Part shown: in pieces, positions 19,059-26,706 of the stretch | Numbering within the stretch: the stretch's first letter is position 1 | Layout of the letters: each line of letters begins with the position of its first letter | Assembly: GCA_937873495.1 (NCBI GenBank) | Contig: CALMXZ010000012.1 | Span: 186,001 to 250,000 of the forward strand | Length of the DNA stretch: 64,000 nucleotides | Origin: an uncultured Trueperaceae bacterium | Lineage (GTDB): Bacteria; Deinococcota; Deinococci; Deinococcales; Trueperaceae | Direction: 5' to 3' | Program-made: the position numbers and the translations under genes | Notes under the pieces: generated by a model | The model's database searches: none | Told to the model about the DNA's origin: nothing | What the model saw: only the letters and a program-made list of their open reading frames with translations

Positions 19059-20522
19059 ATGACCGAACGCCAAGCCGACATCGGGCTCGTGGGCCTCGCC
19101 GTCATGGGCCAGAACCTCGTGCTGAACATGAACGACCACGGTTACGCGGTGGCTGTGTACAACCGCACCCCCTCCGTCACCCAGGAGTTCATGGCCGGCC
19201 CGGCCGCGGGCACGCGCGTCTCTGGCTACACCGACCTGGCCGCCTTCGTGGCCGCCCTCAAGCGCCCGCGCAAGGTGATGCTCATGGTCAAGGCCGGCGC
19301 GGCGGTGGACGCCGTCATCGCTGAGTTGCGGCCACTGCTCGAGCCGGGCGACGTCATCATCGACGGCGGCAACTCCAACCACACCGACTCCACCAGGCGC
19401 TCGCGCGCTCTGCGCGAGGCCGGGCTGCTGTACGTCGGGACCGGCGTGTCGGGCGGCGAGGAGGGCGCGCGCTTCGGGCCGTCCATCATGCCGGGCGGAC
19501 ACCACGAGGCCTGGCCGCTCGTGAAGGACGTCCTGCAGGCCATCTCCGCCAAGGTCGACGGCGCCCCGTGTTGCGAGTGGATGGGCGAGGACGGCGCCGG
19601 GCACTTCGTCAAGATGGTGCATAACGGCATCGAGTACGGCGACATGCAGCTCATCGCCGAGGCGTATCACCTCCTGTCGAGCGTCGGCGGGCTGGAGGCG
19701 AGCGCCATCGGCGACCTGTTCGGCCGCTGGAACGAGGGGGTGCTCGACAGCTACCTGATAGACATCACCGCGCAGATCTTCAAGCACGTCGATCAGGACG
19801 GGCTACCGCTCGTCGAGAAGATCCTCGACGCGGCCGGCCAGAAGGGCACGGGCAAGTGGACGGCGACGGACGCCCTGAGCCTGGGCGTGCCGCTCACGCT
19901 CATCAGCGAGGCGGTGTTCGCCCGCTACCTCTCGGCCCTCAAGGACGAGCGGGTGGCGGCCTCCGGCGTGCTGCGAGGACCCGCGGCGCCGGAGCAGCAG
20001 ACCGGCGGGCTGGCAGACGGCCTCGCCGCCGACCTCGAACAGGCCCTCTACGCCGCCAAGATCGCGTCGTACGCCCAAGGCTTCATGCTCCTGCGCTCTG
20101 CGGCAGCGGAGTACGGTTGGCACCTCGACTACCGCGCCGTTGCCCGCATCTGGCGCGGCGGCTGCATCATCCGCTCGCGCTTCCTCAACGACATCGCGGC
20201 CGCCTACGAGGCGACGCCCGACCTGCCGAACCTGCTCGTGGCGCCCTTCTTCGTGCGGGCGCTCGAGGGGGCGCAGGGCGGCTGGCGCCGCAGCGTGGCG
20301 CGCGCCGTGGTGGCGGGCGTTCCGATGCCGGCGATGGGGGCGGCGCTGGCGTTCTTCGACGGCTACCGCCAGGCGCGGCTCCCTGCCAACCTCATCCAGG
20401 CGCAGCGCGACTTCTTCGGTGCGCACACGTACGAGCGCGTAGACCGGCCGCGCGGCGAGCACTTCCATACGGACTGGACGGGGCACGGCGGCAAGACCAC
20501 GTCCGGGACCTACGACGCTTGA
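19059..20522 (+). CDS. gnd: 6-phosphogluconate dehydrogenase, decarboxylating
   Basis: From ATG 19059 the protein is 487 residues and begins MTERQADIGLVGLAVMGQNL, the NADP-binding GxAxMG fold. Substrate-site motifs are present: GVSGGEEGARFGPSIMPGG and VKMVHNGIEYGDMQLIAE. It oxidises 6-phosphogluconate to ribulose 5-phosphate with CO2 release in the pentose phosphate pathway, in the long (about 470-residue) homodimeric class. The C-terminal IWRGGCIIRSRFLNDI and the tail HFHTDWTGHGG are typical. ATG 19053 is an alternative start but is placed too close to the -10 to be transcribed as a start codon. Confidence 0.97.
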   Translation: MTERQADIGLVGLAVMGQNLVLNMNDHGYAVAVYNRTPSVTQEFMAGPAAGTRVSGYTDLAAFVAALKRPRKVMLMVKAGAAVDAVIAELRPLLEPGDVIIDGGNSNHTDSTRRSRALREAGLLYVGTGVSGGEEGARFGPSIMPGGHHEAWPLVKDVLQAISAKVDGAPCCEWMGEDGAGHFVKMVHNGIEYGDMQLIAEAYHLLSSVGGLEASAIGDLFGRWNEGVLDSYLIDITAQIFKHVDQDGLPLVEKILDAAGQKGTGKWTATDALSLGVPLTLISEAVFARYLSALKDERVAASGVLRGPAAPEQQTGGLADGLAADLEQALYAAKIASYAQGFMLLRSAAAEYGWHLDYRAVARIWRGGCIIRSRFLNDIAAAYEATPDLPNLLVAPFFVRALEGAQGGWRRSVARAVVAGVPMPAMGAALAFFDGYRQARLPANLIQAQRDFFGAHTYERVDRPRGEHFHTDWTGHGGKTTSGTYDA

Positions 20523-20578
20523 GCCTCCCCGCCGCGACGGGCCGCCTTCTTCCCATCATCTCGAACCAAGGAGCTTGA

Positions 20579-20854
20579 GTGTCCGAACCGACCCTACCCA
20601 GCATGACCGTCTACACGACTTCCGGCTGCTCCGACTGCCAAGCGCTCAAGGCCTTCCTCGGCGCCAGAGGCATCGCGTATACAGAGGTCAACATCGAGGA
20701 CGACCCGGAGGCCGTGGAGTTCGTCATGCGCGTCAACGCCGGCAAGCGCAGCGTTCCCACCGCCGTGGCGGGGGACGTGGCCGCGAGCCTCTCGCGCTTC
20801 TCGCCGGTCAAGGCGCACGAGTTCCTCGCTCGCGCGGGTCTGGCCGCGCCCTGA
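20579..20854 (+). CDS. Glutaredoxin-like protein
   Basis: The 91-residue protein has a thioredoxin fold with the redox motif CSDC near residue 16 (VYTTSGCSDCQALKAFLG), the strand AYTEVNIEDDPEAVEFV and the cis-proline region KRSVPTAVAG. These match NrdH/mycoredoxin-type small glutaredoxins, which reduce disulfides or mixed disulfides in the cytosol. GTG 20579 has AAGGAG 5 bases upstream. It follows gnd by 56 bases; gnd produces NADPH, the ultimate reductant, which is a plausible but unproven link. Confidence 0.85.
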   Translation: MSEPTLPSMTVYTTSGCSDCQALKAFLGARGIAYTEVNIEDDPEAVEFVMRVNAGKRSVPTAVAGDVAASLSRFSPVKAHEFLARAGLAAP

Positions 20855-20916
20855 AGCCGGCCCCGAAGCTGCGCGACGAGCCCGGAGGCGCTCCGCTTGC
20901 GCTTCGGCGCACATGG

Positions 20917-20922
20917 TAGCCT
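20917..20922 (+). promoter_or_regulatory. -10 of menG, leaderless type
   Basis: TAGCCT ends 7 bases before ATG 20930. Confidence 0.58.
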
Positions 20923-20929
20923 CCCGGGC

Positions 20930-21703
20930 ATGATGGTCAGCGGGACCGGTCCGGATCAGCACGGTAACGCGCGCAGCGACGACCAGAAGGCGGAGCGCGT
21001 CCGGGCCATGTTCTCCGACATCGCGCCGACCTACGACCTCCTCAACGGCGTCCTCTCCTTCGGCATCGACAGGCGGTGGCGCGCCCAGGCGGCGCGGGCG
21101 GCCCTCACCGGCGTGCCGGCGGGCGGAGCCGTGCTCGACGTCGCTACCGGCACGGGCGATCTCGCCCTCGCCTTGAAGCGCGCGCGGCCGGACGTACGGG
21201 TCGTCGGGGCCGACTTCGCCGCGCCCATGCTCGAGCTGGCCGGCCGCAAGGCCGCGGCGCGCGGAGCCGAACTGGAGCTGATCCAGGCCGACGGCACGTC
21301 CCTCCCCTTCGAGAGCGTCACCTTCGACGCCGTGACCATCGCGTACGGGCTGCGCAACTTCGCCGATCCCGACGCCGGCCTGCGCGAGTTCCGCCGCGTC
21401 CTCAAGGCGACGGGCCGACTGGTCGTCCTCGAGTTCCCGCCCCCGCCCAAGGGAGCGTTCGGGGCGCTCTTCAGGTGGTACTTCACGAAGGTACTGCCGC
21501 GCCTCGGGGCGCTCGTCTCAGGCGAGACGCGGGCCTACTCCTACCTCCCCGAGTCCGTGCTCGCGTTCTTCACGCCAAGCACGCTCGCGGACCACATGCG
21601 TGCCGCCGGCTTCGGGACGGTAGAGTACTGGTCGCAAACGCTCGGCGTCTCCGCGTTGCACGTCGCGGACGTCCAGGGCGCCGCACCGGAGAGGCCGGCA
21701 TGA
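20930..21703 (+). CDS. menG: Demethylmenaquinone methyltransferase (UbiE/MenG)
   Basis: The 257-residue protein carries UbiE/MenG signatures: VRAMFSDIAPTYDLLNGVLSFG and, in the SAM-binding fold, VLDVATGTGDLALAL. Later it has VTIAYGLRNFADPDAGLREF and KVLPRLGALVSGE. It methylates demethylmenaquinone, the last step of menaquinone synthesis. MqnD (23410) and a UbiA-family prenyltransferase (51138) from the same pathway are in this window. ATG 20930 is preferred to an upstream TTG at 20897 because the -10 lies between them. The stop overlaps the next ATG by four bases (ATGA). Confidence 0.93.
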   Translation: MMVSGTGPDQHGNARSDDQKAERVRAMFSDIAPTYDLLNGVLSFGIDRRWRAQAARAALTGVPAGGAVLDVATGTGDLALALKRARPDVRVVGADFAAPMLELAGRKAAARGAELELIQADGTSLPFESVTFDAVTIAYGLRNFADPDAGLREFRRVLKATGRLVVLEFPPPPKGAFGALFRWYFTKVLPRLGALVSGETRAYSYLPESVLAFFTPSTLADHMRAAGFGTVEYWSQTLGVSALHVADVQGAAPERPA

Positions 21704-22374
21704 CGGACGATCTCGAACTGGGTCACGAGTCGGTCAGGGTGCCTCCACCGGTCGGGGCGTCCGTCGCTCAGCTGCGCGCGGCCGAGCCGCTCGGCCTGGA
21801 GGCGGGTTTCGAGGTCAACACCGACGCGGCGCTCTTCGACTCGAGCTTCCAGGACGGCGAGGACGCGCACGAGCGGCGTTTCGGCCTGGCCATAGAACAC
21901 GTGAAGGGGAGCGTTAGGGGCCGCACGTTCGACAACGACGTCATGCGCCTGCGCGTGGGCCCTGGCGGCTTCTACGCCCAGTCGCGGCGCTTCGAGGCGG
22001 CCTTCTACGGCGACACCGGCAAGGCGACGGTGTCGTTCGTGAGCGAGTCGGAGGCCGCGGCCGTCGTCTGGGAGGCCGTCGCGCACTACCGCTCCGATGA
22101 GGCGCGCTCGCTCCTGTGCGTGTACTCGAGCGACGAGGCCCCCGATTTCTTCCTCGGCTACCGGGTCAGCGACGACCAACGCTACGAGATCGGACGCCTC
22201 GCCCGGGTCGTGCCTCTCCACATGCGCGTGCTGTTCTCCTCGACCGAGGTCGTCCCGCTCGTCGGCGCGACCAGCGGCGCGGTCGTCTACCAACGCACCC
22301 GTACGGGTAAGCACGTGGTCGTCAAGGCGCCGGGCCGCCGCAGACCCCTGATGGCGGGCGCGGGCCACCACTGA
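21700..22374 (+). CDS. Conserved-looking protein of unknown function
   Basis: A 224-residue protein translationally coupled to menG (ATGA overlap at 21700-21703). No signal peptide or membrane segment is visible. The central part reads as alternating strands (GLAIEHVKGSVRGRTFDNDVMRLRVG, KATVSFVSESEAAAVVW) and the C-terminus is basic and ends in two histidines. I do not recognise the family. Coupling suggests a role tied to menG or to the FAD protein that follows 14 bases later. Confidence 0.7.
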   Translation: MTDDLELGHESVRVPPPVGASVAQLRAAEPLGLEAGFEVNTDAALFDSSFQDGEDAHERRFGLAIEHVKGSVRGRTFDNDVMRLRVGPGGFYAQSRRFEAAFYGDTGKATVSFVSESEAAAVVWEAVAHYRSDEARSLLCVYSSDEAPDFFLGYRVSDDQRYEIGRLARVVPLHMRVLFSSTEVVPLVGATSGAVVYQRTRTGKHVVVKAPGRRRPLMAGAGHH

Positions 22375-22388
22375 GGTCGGGCAGCGAC

Positions 22389-23111
22389 GTGCGGCACGAT
22401 CTCATCGTCGTCGGGGGCGGCATCACGGGGTGCGAGGCGGCGTACGCCGCGGCGCGCGCCGGCCTCGGCACGCTCCTGGTGACGACCAGCCTGGACACGC
22501 TCTACATGCTTGCCCACGACGTCGACGAGTTCGAGGTACCACACGGCAGCCTGCTCGCGGCCGGACTGGGGAGGACGGGTACGGTCCGCGTGCGCGCCCC
22601 GGAAGCGCGCCGGGCGGCCAAGCGCCTCCTCGAGGCCGAGCCCCGCGTGCACCTCCTGCAGTCGACGGCTTCCAGTCTGGTGGTCGAGGACGGGGCCGCG
22701 GTAGGGATAGACACCTGGGAGGGGGTCGACAGGCGCGGTGCGCTCGTGGCCCTGTGCGTGGGAAGCTTCCTCGCGGCGCGCCTCACCGTCGGCACTACGG
22801 AGGAGCACGCCGGCCGCCTGAGCGAGATGGCGTACGACGACCTATGCGAGGACCTGGCGCGGCGCGGGTTCGAGTTCCGCGCCGAGGAGCTGGCGCTGGC
22901 GGGGCTGGCCGGGGCGCTGCCGTACGTCGTGCGCTTCAAGGTCGTGGACGGGTGTGAGTGGACCGAGGCGACCTACCGTCTGGGCCGGTTGGAGCGGCTG
23001 TACGCCGCCGGGGCATGCGTCGGGCGCTTCGGCTACGCGGCGGCCGTGAGCGACGGCATGGCACTTGGCGCCGCGTTGGTCGCGGCCTTCACCGCCTCCG
23101 GGGGGCGGTAG
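22389..23111 (+). CDS. Short GidA/TrmFO-related FAD protein
   Basis: The 240-residue protein starts MRHDLIVVGGGITGCEAAYAAARAG, a dinucleotide-binding GGGxxGxEAA motif as in MnmG (GidA) and TrmFO. It ends with a second flavin-contact element, LYAAGACVGRFGYAAAVSDGMALGAALV. It is far shorter than MnmG (about 620) or TrmFO (about 450), with only a small central insert. The N-terminal half of GidA is recognisable, but the tRNA-binding C-terminal domain is absent. Similar short GidA-like proteins are known in the Thermus/Deinococcus group; their role is not established. The last 23 bases overlap the convergent 77-residue gene. Confidence 0.75.
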   Translation: MRHDLIVVGGGITGCEAAYAAARAGLGTLLVTTSLDTLYMLAHDVDEFEVPHGSLLAAGLGRTGTVRVRAPEARRAAKRLLEAEPRVHLLQSTASSLVVEDGAAVGIDTWEGVDRRGALVALCVGSFLAARLTVGTTEEHAGRLSEMAYDDLCEDLARRGFEFRAEELALAGLAGALPYVVRFKVVDGCEWTEATYRLGRLERLYAAGACVGRFGYAAAVSDGMALGAALVAAFTASGGR

Positions 23112-23322
23112 GCGCGCTGCTCTTGATGGAGCGGGTGTCGTCGAGCGGGCGCGTGTAGCGCTCCATCTTCGTCAGGTCCGCGGCGAGCGCCCACTGGACC
23201 TTGACGCCTTCCTCCGTCGTGGCCAGCAGGCGGTACTGGTACGGAGGCCGGGGCGACGCCGTGCTCACGACGTAACGTTCACCCTGGTATAGGACTTCCT
23301 CGCCGACAGTGAAGCTCACCAT
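23089..23322 (-). CDS. Small conserved-looking protein, 77 residues
   Basis: ATG 23322 begins MVSFTVGEEVLYQGERYVVS, an SH3- or KOW-like small beta-barrel pattern (strand, turn, YQYRLLATT, VKVQWALAADLTKMERY). A -10 TAGGCT lies 6 bases upstream of the ATG, the same spacing as at other genes, which supports a real gene. It overlaps the 3' end of the FAD-protein gene tail to tail. Function unknown. Confidence 0.6.
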   Translation of the reverse strand: MVSFTVGEEVLYQGERYVVSTASPRPPYQYRLLATTEEGVKVQWALAADLTKMERYTRPLDDTRSIKSSAPTAPRRR

Positions 23323-23328
23323 GCGCCA

Positions 23329-23334
23329 AGCCTA
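23329..23334 (-). promoter_or_regulatory. -10 of the 77-residue gene
   Basis: Minus-strand TAGGCT, 6 bases before ATG 23322. Confidence 0.5.
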
Positions 23335-23409
23335 ACCCCCGCGGCCGCCGCGGGGGCAGGGGCTTTGGACCCGGAACGCGGCCAGGTCTTTAGACCGGTT
23401 CCGGTCCGC

Positions 23410-24246
23410 CTACACCGCCGCGAACAGCGGCTCGGGCGGGGCGGGGAAGAGCCCCTTGGCGTGCGCGAGCCCGAGCAGCTTCCGCACGGCGCGCTCGCCC
23501 TCCTCGCCCACGTCGCGCGAGTAGTCGTTGACGTACAGCCCGATGTGCTTGGCGCGCACGTCTGGCGCCATCTCCTGGGCGTTGGCGGCGACGTAGTCGG
23601 CTGAAGCCCCCGGCTCACGCCAAGCGTGTTCGAGGCTCGCCCTGATGGCCGCCGTCAAGTGGGCGTGGACATCGGCCCCGAGCGAACGCCGCGCCACGAT
23701 GGCACCGAGGGGCACCAGCCCGCCCACCTCCGACTCCCACCACGCGCCGAGGTCGACCAGCGCGTGCAGCCCGTGCGACGCGTAGGTGAAGCGGCTCTCG
23801 TGGATGATCAACCCGGCGTCGACCTCGCCGCGCGCCACGGCCGGCATGATGGCGTCGTAGCGCAACTCGGTGAGTTCGAGGCCGGCGGGGCGCCAGAGCT
23901 CGAGCAGCAGCTTGGCGGTGGTGCGCCCGCCCGGGACGGCCACGCGCTTGCCCGCCAGGTCGAGGTCCGGGGTGGCGGCTACCACCAGCGGCCCGACGCC
24001 GCGCCCGAGCGCGCCCCCGCTGCGCAGGAGCACGTAGTCGTTCGCCACGTAGCCGTAAGCGTGGTAGCTGATCTTCGCGACGTCGAGCTGGCCGTCCGCG
24101 ACGGCACGATTCATGGCCTCGACGTCGTCCAGAACCACGTCGAACCCGCTCACTCCCGCCTCGGGCACCAAGCCGTGCGTGAGCGCATGGAAGATGAACG
24201 TGTCGTTCGGGCACGGGGAGTACCCGAGGCGCAGGCGTGCGCTCAA
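23410..24246 (-). CDS. mqnD: 1,4-dihydroxy-6-naphthoate synthase
   Basis: The 278-residue protein begins at TTG 24246, which overlaps the upstream TGA (TTGA). The N-terminal LRLGYSPCPNDTFIFHALTHG is the MqnD signature. GGRTTAKLLLELW, VDAGLIIHESRFTY and the C-terminal HIGLYVNDYSRDVG complete the periplasmic-binding-like fold. MqnD converts cyclic dehypoxanthine futalosine to 1,4-dihydroxy-6-naphthoate in the futalosine route to menaquinone. It shares an operon with the CoA-binding protein gene upstream. Confidence 0.94.
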   Translation of the reverse strand: MSARLRLGYSPCPNDTFIFHALTHGLVPEAGVSGFDVVLDDVEAMNRAVADGQLDVAKISYHAYGYVANDYVLLRSGGALGRGVGPLVVAATPDLDLAGKRVAVPGGRTTAKLLLELWRPAGLELTELRYDAIMPAVARGEVDAGLIIHESRFTYASHGLHALVDLGAWWESEVGGLVPLGAIVARRSLGADVHAHLTAAIRASLEHAWREPGASADYVAANAQEMAPDVRAKHIGLYVNDYSRDVGEEGERAVRKLLGLAHAKGLFPAPPEPLFAAV

Positions 24247-24677
24247 GGGTGCCTTGCCCCGCCGACGAGCCGCTCGTGCTCCTCCATCAGGCACTTGTCC
24301 TGCACCACCTCGATGCCGGCGGCTTCGAGCTCGGCCGCGGCCTCGTCGTTGCGGATGCCCAGCTGGAACCACACGACCTTCGGCAGGGGGCGCATGGCCA
24401 GGATGTCTGGCAGATGCGGCGGGATGTCCGCAGCGCGCCTGAACACGTCCACCATGTCGACCGGGCGGTCGAGTTCGATGAGCGTGGCGCTCACCGTCTC
24501 ACCGAACAGCTCCTGGCCCGCCGCCGCCGGGTTGACGGGCAGCACGGCGTAGCCGTGGTCCGCCATGTAGCGCGGCACGAAGTGGGCAGGCTTGTCCTGG
24601 TTCGTGCTGGCGCCGATCACGGCGACGGTGTTGGTGGCGTGGAGGATAGCGCTCAGGCGCTCGTCTGTCGTGTTCAT
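24243..24677 (-). CDS. CoA-binding domain protein (YccU-like)
   Basis: The 144-residue protein is a single CoA-binding Rossmann domain (PF13380): TVAVIGASTNQDKPAHFVPRYM, then GYAVLPVNP, VDMVDVFRRAADIPPHL, PKVVWFQLGIRN and VVQDKCLMEEH, where a conserved Cys-Leu-Met is typical. Proteins like E. coli YccU and Thermus TTHA1899 bind CoA, but their physiological role is unclear. It probably is co-transcribed with mqnD, with which it overlaps by four bases. Confidence 0.9.
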   Translation of the reverse strand: MNTTDERLSAILHATNTVAVIGASTNQDKPAHFVPRYMADHGYAVLPVNPAAAGQELFGETVSATLIELDRPVDMVDVFRRAADIPPHLPDILAMRPLPKVVWFQLGIRNDEAAAELEAAGIEVVQDKCLMEEHERLVGGARHP

Positions 24678-24683
24678 GCGCCC

Positions 24684-24689
24684 AATCTA
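24684..24689 (-). promoter_or_regulatory. -10 of the CoA-binding protein / mqnD operon
   Basis: Minus-strand TAGATT, 6 bases before ATG 24677. Confidence 0.58.
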
Positions 24690-24772
24690 TCCCTCGTTCG
24701 GCGGTGCGCCACGTAGCCAGTGGGAGCTGTCCTGAGTCGGGTGCGCCCCGTCCGGTCGCTACCGCGCCGTGC

Positions 24773-24778
24773 CATGCT
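24773..24778 (+). promoter_or_regulatory. Possible variant -10 of the PIG-L gene
   Basis: CATGCT ends 6 bases before GTG 24785. It keeps the A and final T of TANNNT but not the first T. Confidence 0.3.
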
Positions 24779-24784
24779 TGAAGC

Positions 24785-25909
24785 GTGGGCGAAGAGCGCA
24801 AGGCTGCGCCAGGACGCGACCCGGCGGCGCCGGCACGCGCGCGGGGTGCCGTGCCGCTCCGCGCCGAGGTGCCGGCCGCCTTGTCCGCCGGACGCCCGGG
24901 CCGCGACGCCGGTCCGGCGCGGGGGCGCCGCTCCGCCCCTCCGCCTTCCGTCCGCACGCGCATCGCCCGCGCGGCGGCCATCGGCACGCTGGTCGCGGTG
25001 CTCCTCGGCGCCTACCTGTACGTGAACGCCCCGGTGTTCGCCGCGTGGTGGTACGCGCGCCAGTACGGTCTGAGCGCGGCGGGCCTCCCGGAGGCCCAGG
25101 CCATCGGCGGCTCCGAACGCGTACTGGTGGTGTCGCCCCACCCCGACGACGAGGTCCTGTGCTGCGCCGGGATGATCTTGCAGGCCATCGAGGCCGGCGC
25201 CGAGGTCTGGATCGTCCACGTGACGGCCGGCGACGCGTTCGAGCTGGCGGCTATCGTGCAGGAGCGGCGGCTCAGGGCCGTCGGCGACCCCATGGTGAAG
25301 CTCGGCGAGCGGCGCATGACGGAGGCTCGCGCCGCGGCCGCCGTCCTCGGCGTGCCGGAGGACCACGTGAGCTTCCTCGGCTTCCCGGACCGTGGCCTCA
25401 GGACGCTCGTGCTGGGTGACCAGCACGCCCTCTACCGCTCCCGCTTCACGTTGCGCACGAGCGTGCCGTACTTGGAAGCGCGCTCCCCCGGCCTCGCCTA
25501 CACGGGCTCGAACCTGATGGCCGAGCTGCGCGCCGTGTTCGACGAGCTGGACCCGACGCTCGTGCTGGCGCCCACCCCGCGGGACGCTCACTCCGACCAC
25601 CGCGCCGTCGGCCAGCTCGTCATGGAGCTCCTGGAGGAACGTGGCCGGCCGGAGATCGGCAGATGGTGGATCGTGCACGGCGATTCCGAGTGGCCTCTGC
25701 CGAAGGGCGTGCACCTGAGTCAACCCCTCTTCCCGCCGCTCCGTGCGAGGACGCTGCCATGGGAACGTTTCGACCTCGAGCCGAGCTGGGTGGCCACGAA
25801 GCTGCTCGCCATCGACACCTACCGCAGTCAGGTCGAGATGATGCGGCGGTTCCTCGTCTCGTTCGCGCGGCGTAACGAGCTGCTCAGTAGCGCTCCGCTC
25901 GCCCCGTGA
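24785..25909 (+). CDS. PIG-L-family deacetylase with N-terminal membrane anchor
   Basis: This 374-residue protein has a disordered, Arg/Ala-rich first 55 residues, a single membrane helix (AAAIGTLVAVLLGAYLYV) and then a PIG-L/LmbE domain: VLVVSPHPDDEVLCCAGMI with the zinc ligands HPDDE, and a later ligand in PRDAHSDHRAVGQLV. PIG-L enzymes remove N-acetyl groups from glycosides such as GlcNAc-malate (bacillithiol) or GlcNAc-Ins (mycothiol). Membrane anchoring argues for an envelope sugar or glycolipid substrate. Nothing adjacent points to a particular one. GTG 24785 fits the variant -10. Confidence 0.85.
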   Translation: MGEERKAAPGRDPAAPARARGAVPLRAEVPAALSAGRPGRDAGPARGRRSAPPPSVRTRIARAAAIGTLVAVLLGAYLYVNAPVFAAWWYARQYGLSAAGLPEAQAIGGSERVLVVSPHPDDEVLCCAGMILQAIEAGAEVWIVHVTAGDAFELAAIVQERRLRAVGDPMVKLGERRMTEARAAAAVLGVPEDHVSFLGFPDRGLRTLVLGDQHALYRSRFTLRTSVPYLEARSPGLAYTGSNLMAELRAVFDELDPTLVLAPTPRDAHSDHRAVGQLVMELLEERGRPEIGRWWIVHGDSEWPLPKGVHLSQPLFPPLRARTLPWERFDLEPSWVATKLLAIDTYRSQVEMMRRFLVSFARRNELLSSAPLAP

Positions 25910-25924
25910 GGCGCTCGCCGCTCC

Positions 25925-26569
25925 TCAGCTCAAAGGTTTGACGAGCACGAGGTGCGTCTCGTCCCGCCCCGTCCACGGCCGCCACAGCGGGCTTGTGCGG
26001 CGCGTGAACGTCTCGAACCCGAGCGACAGGTAGAGGCTCACGGCCTGCGCGTTGCGCTCGGTGGTGGAGAGCTGCAGGCCGCGCACGCCGCGCTCCGCCG
26101 CGGCCGACAAGTAGGCGGTGAGGAGCGCGCGCCCAGAACCGTGGCCGCGCGCGGCGCTCGAGAGCGCGACGTGCAGGTGCGCCGGGTAGGCGCGCGCCGG
26201 CGCGCCGGGCGTGCGGTAGCGCAGCGCCCTGAGGCCGTAACGGAGCGCCTCGCGCCAACCTCGGCAGCGTCCGCTCAGCAGCCGGAAGAGGAGCCCGGGC
26301 AGGAGGGGCAGCAGGCCGCGCGCGTAGTCGGCCGCACGGTCGACGCCAACGCAGTAGCCGACCACGCCGCCCTCCGTCTCGACCACCAGGGCGTGCCCGG
26401 CGCGGAGGTAGGGGAGGACCCAGAACACCGTGAAGGCGTCTCGGCAGGGGAAGAAGGCGGTGGCCGGGTCCCCGAAGAAGGCCGTCCGGTACGCCACGTC
26501 GACGACCGCCGCCTCGTCGGACGGCGCCGCGGCACGCACGGTCGCTCCCCGGTGTTCGCGAGCTCGCAC
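25925..26569 (-). CDS. GNAT-family N-acetyltransferase
   Basis: The 214-residue protein starts at GTG 26569 and has the GNAT fold: TVRAAAPSDEAAVVDVAYRTAF at the front, LHVALSSAARGHGSGRALL with the acetyl-CoA-binding R/Q-x-x-G-x-G/A loop, and QLSTTERNAQAVSLYLSLGFETF, the usual N-x-x-A-x-x-x-Y near the end. It transfers acetyl from acetyl-CoA to an amine; the substrate is unknown. A weak -10 (TACAAC) lies just upstream. It converges on the PIG-L gene, 15 bases apart. Confidence 0.85.
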   Translation of the reverse strand: MRAREHRGATVRAAAPSDEAAVVDVAYRTAFFGDPATAFFPCRDAFTVFWVLPYLRAGHALVVETEGGVVGYCVGVDRAADYARGLLPLLPGLLFRLLSGRCRGWREALRYGLRALRYRTPGAPARAYPAHLHVALSSAARGHGSGRALLTAYLSAAAERGVRGLQLSTTERNAQAVSLYLSLGFETFTRRTSPLWRPWTGRDETHLVLVKPLS

Positions 26570-26576
26570 GGTTACG

Positions 26577-26606
26577 TTGTACCGCGCCGTCCTGCTCTGC
26601 TAGACT
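26577..26606 (+). promoter_or_regulatory. Promoter of the infC-rpmI-rplT operon
   Basis: TTGTAC (26577-26582), 18-base spacer, TAGACT (26601-26606). The predicted start near 26613 leaves a leader of about 90 bases before infC. Confidence 0.6.
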
Positions 26607-26689
26607 CGAGCGCTGTGTGTGACGCTGGCGAGTGGTCTCACGAGAGTGGGCGCCGTACGTCTGGACCGCGTCACGAGCACAACTCACCC

Positions 26690-26706
26690 AGGAGGTGGAG
26701 TCCATT
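26690..26706 (+). promoter_or_regulatory. Strong RBS and ATT start of infC
   Basis: AGGAGGT at 26690-26696 is a near-perfect Shine-Dalgarno sequence, 7 bases before ATT 26704. No ATG, GTG or TTG lies at the right spacing in frame. Confidence 0.8.

Noticed and set aside
21076-22374. 432-codon frame running through menG
   Set aside because: Its first part is menG read in another frame. Only the part from ATG 21700 in this frame is a credible gene.
26632-26703. infC N-terminal extension from an upstream start
   Set aside because: The added residues are not IF-3-like, and a near-perfect ribosome-binding site sits directly before ATT 26704.
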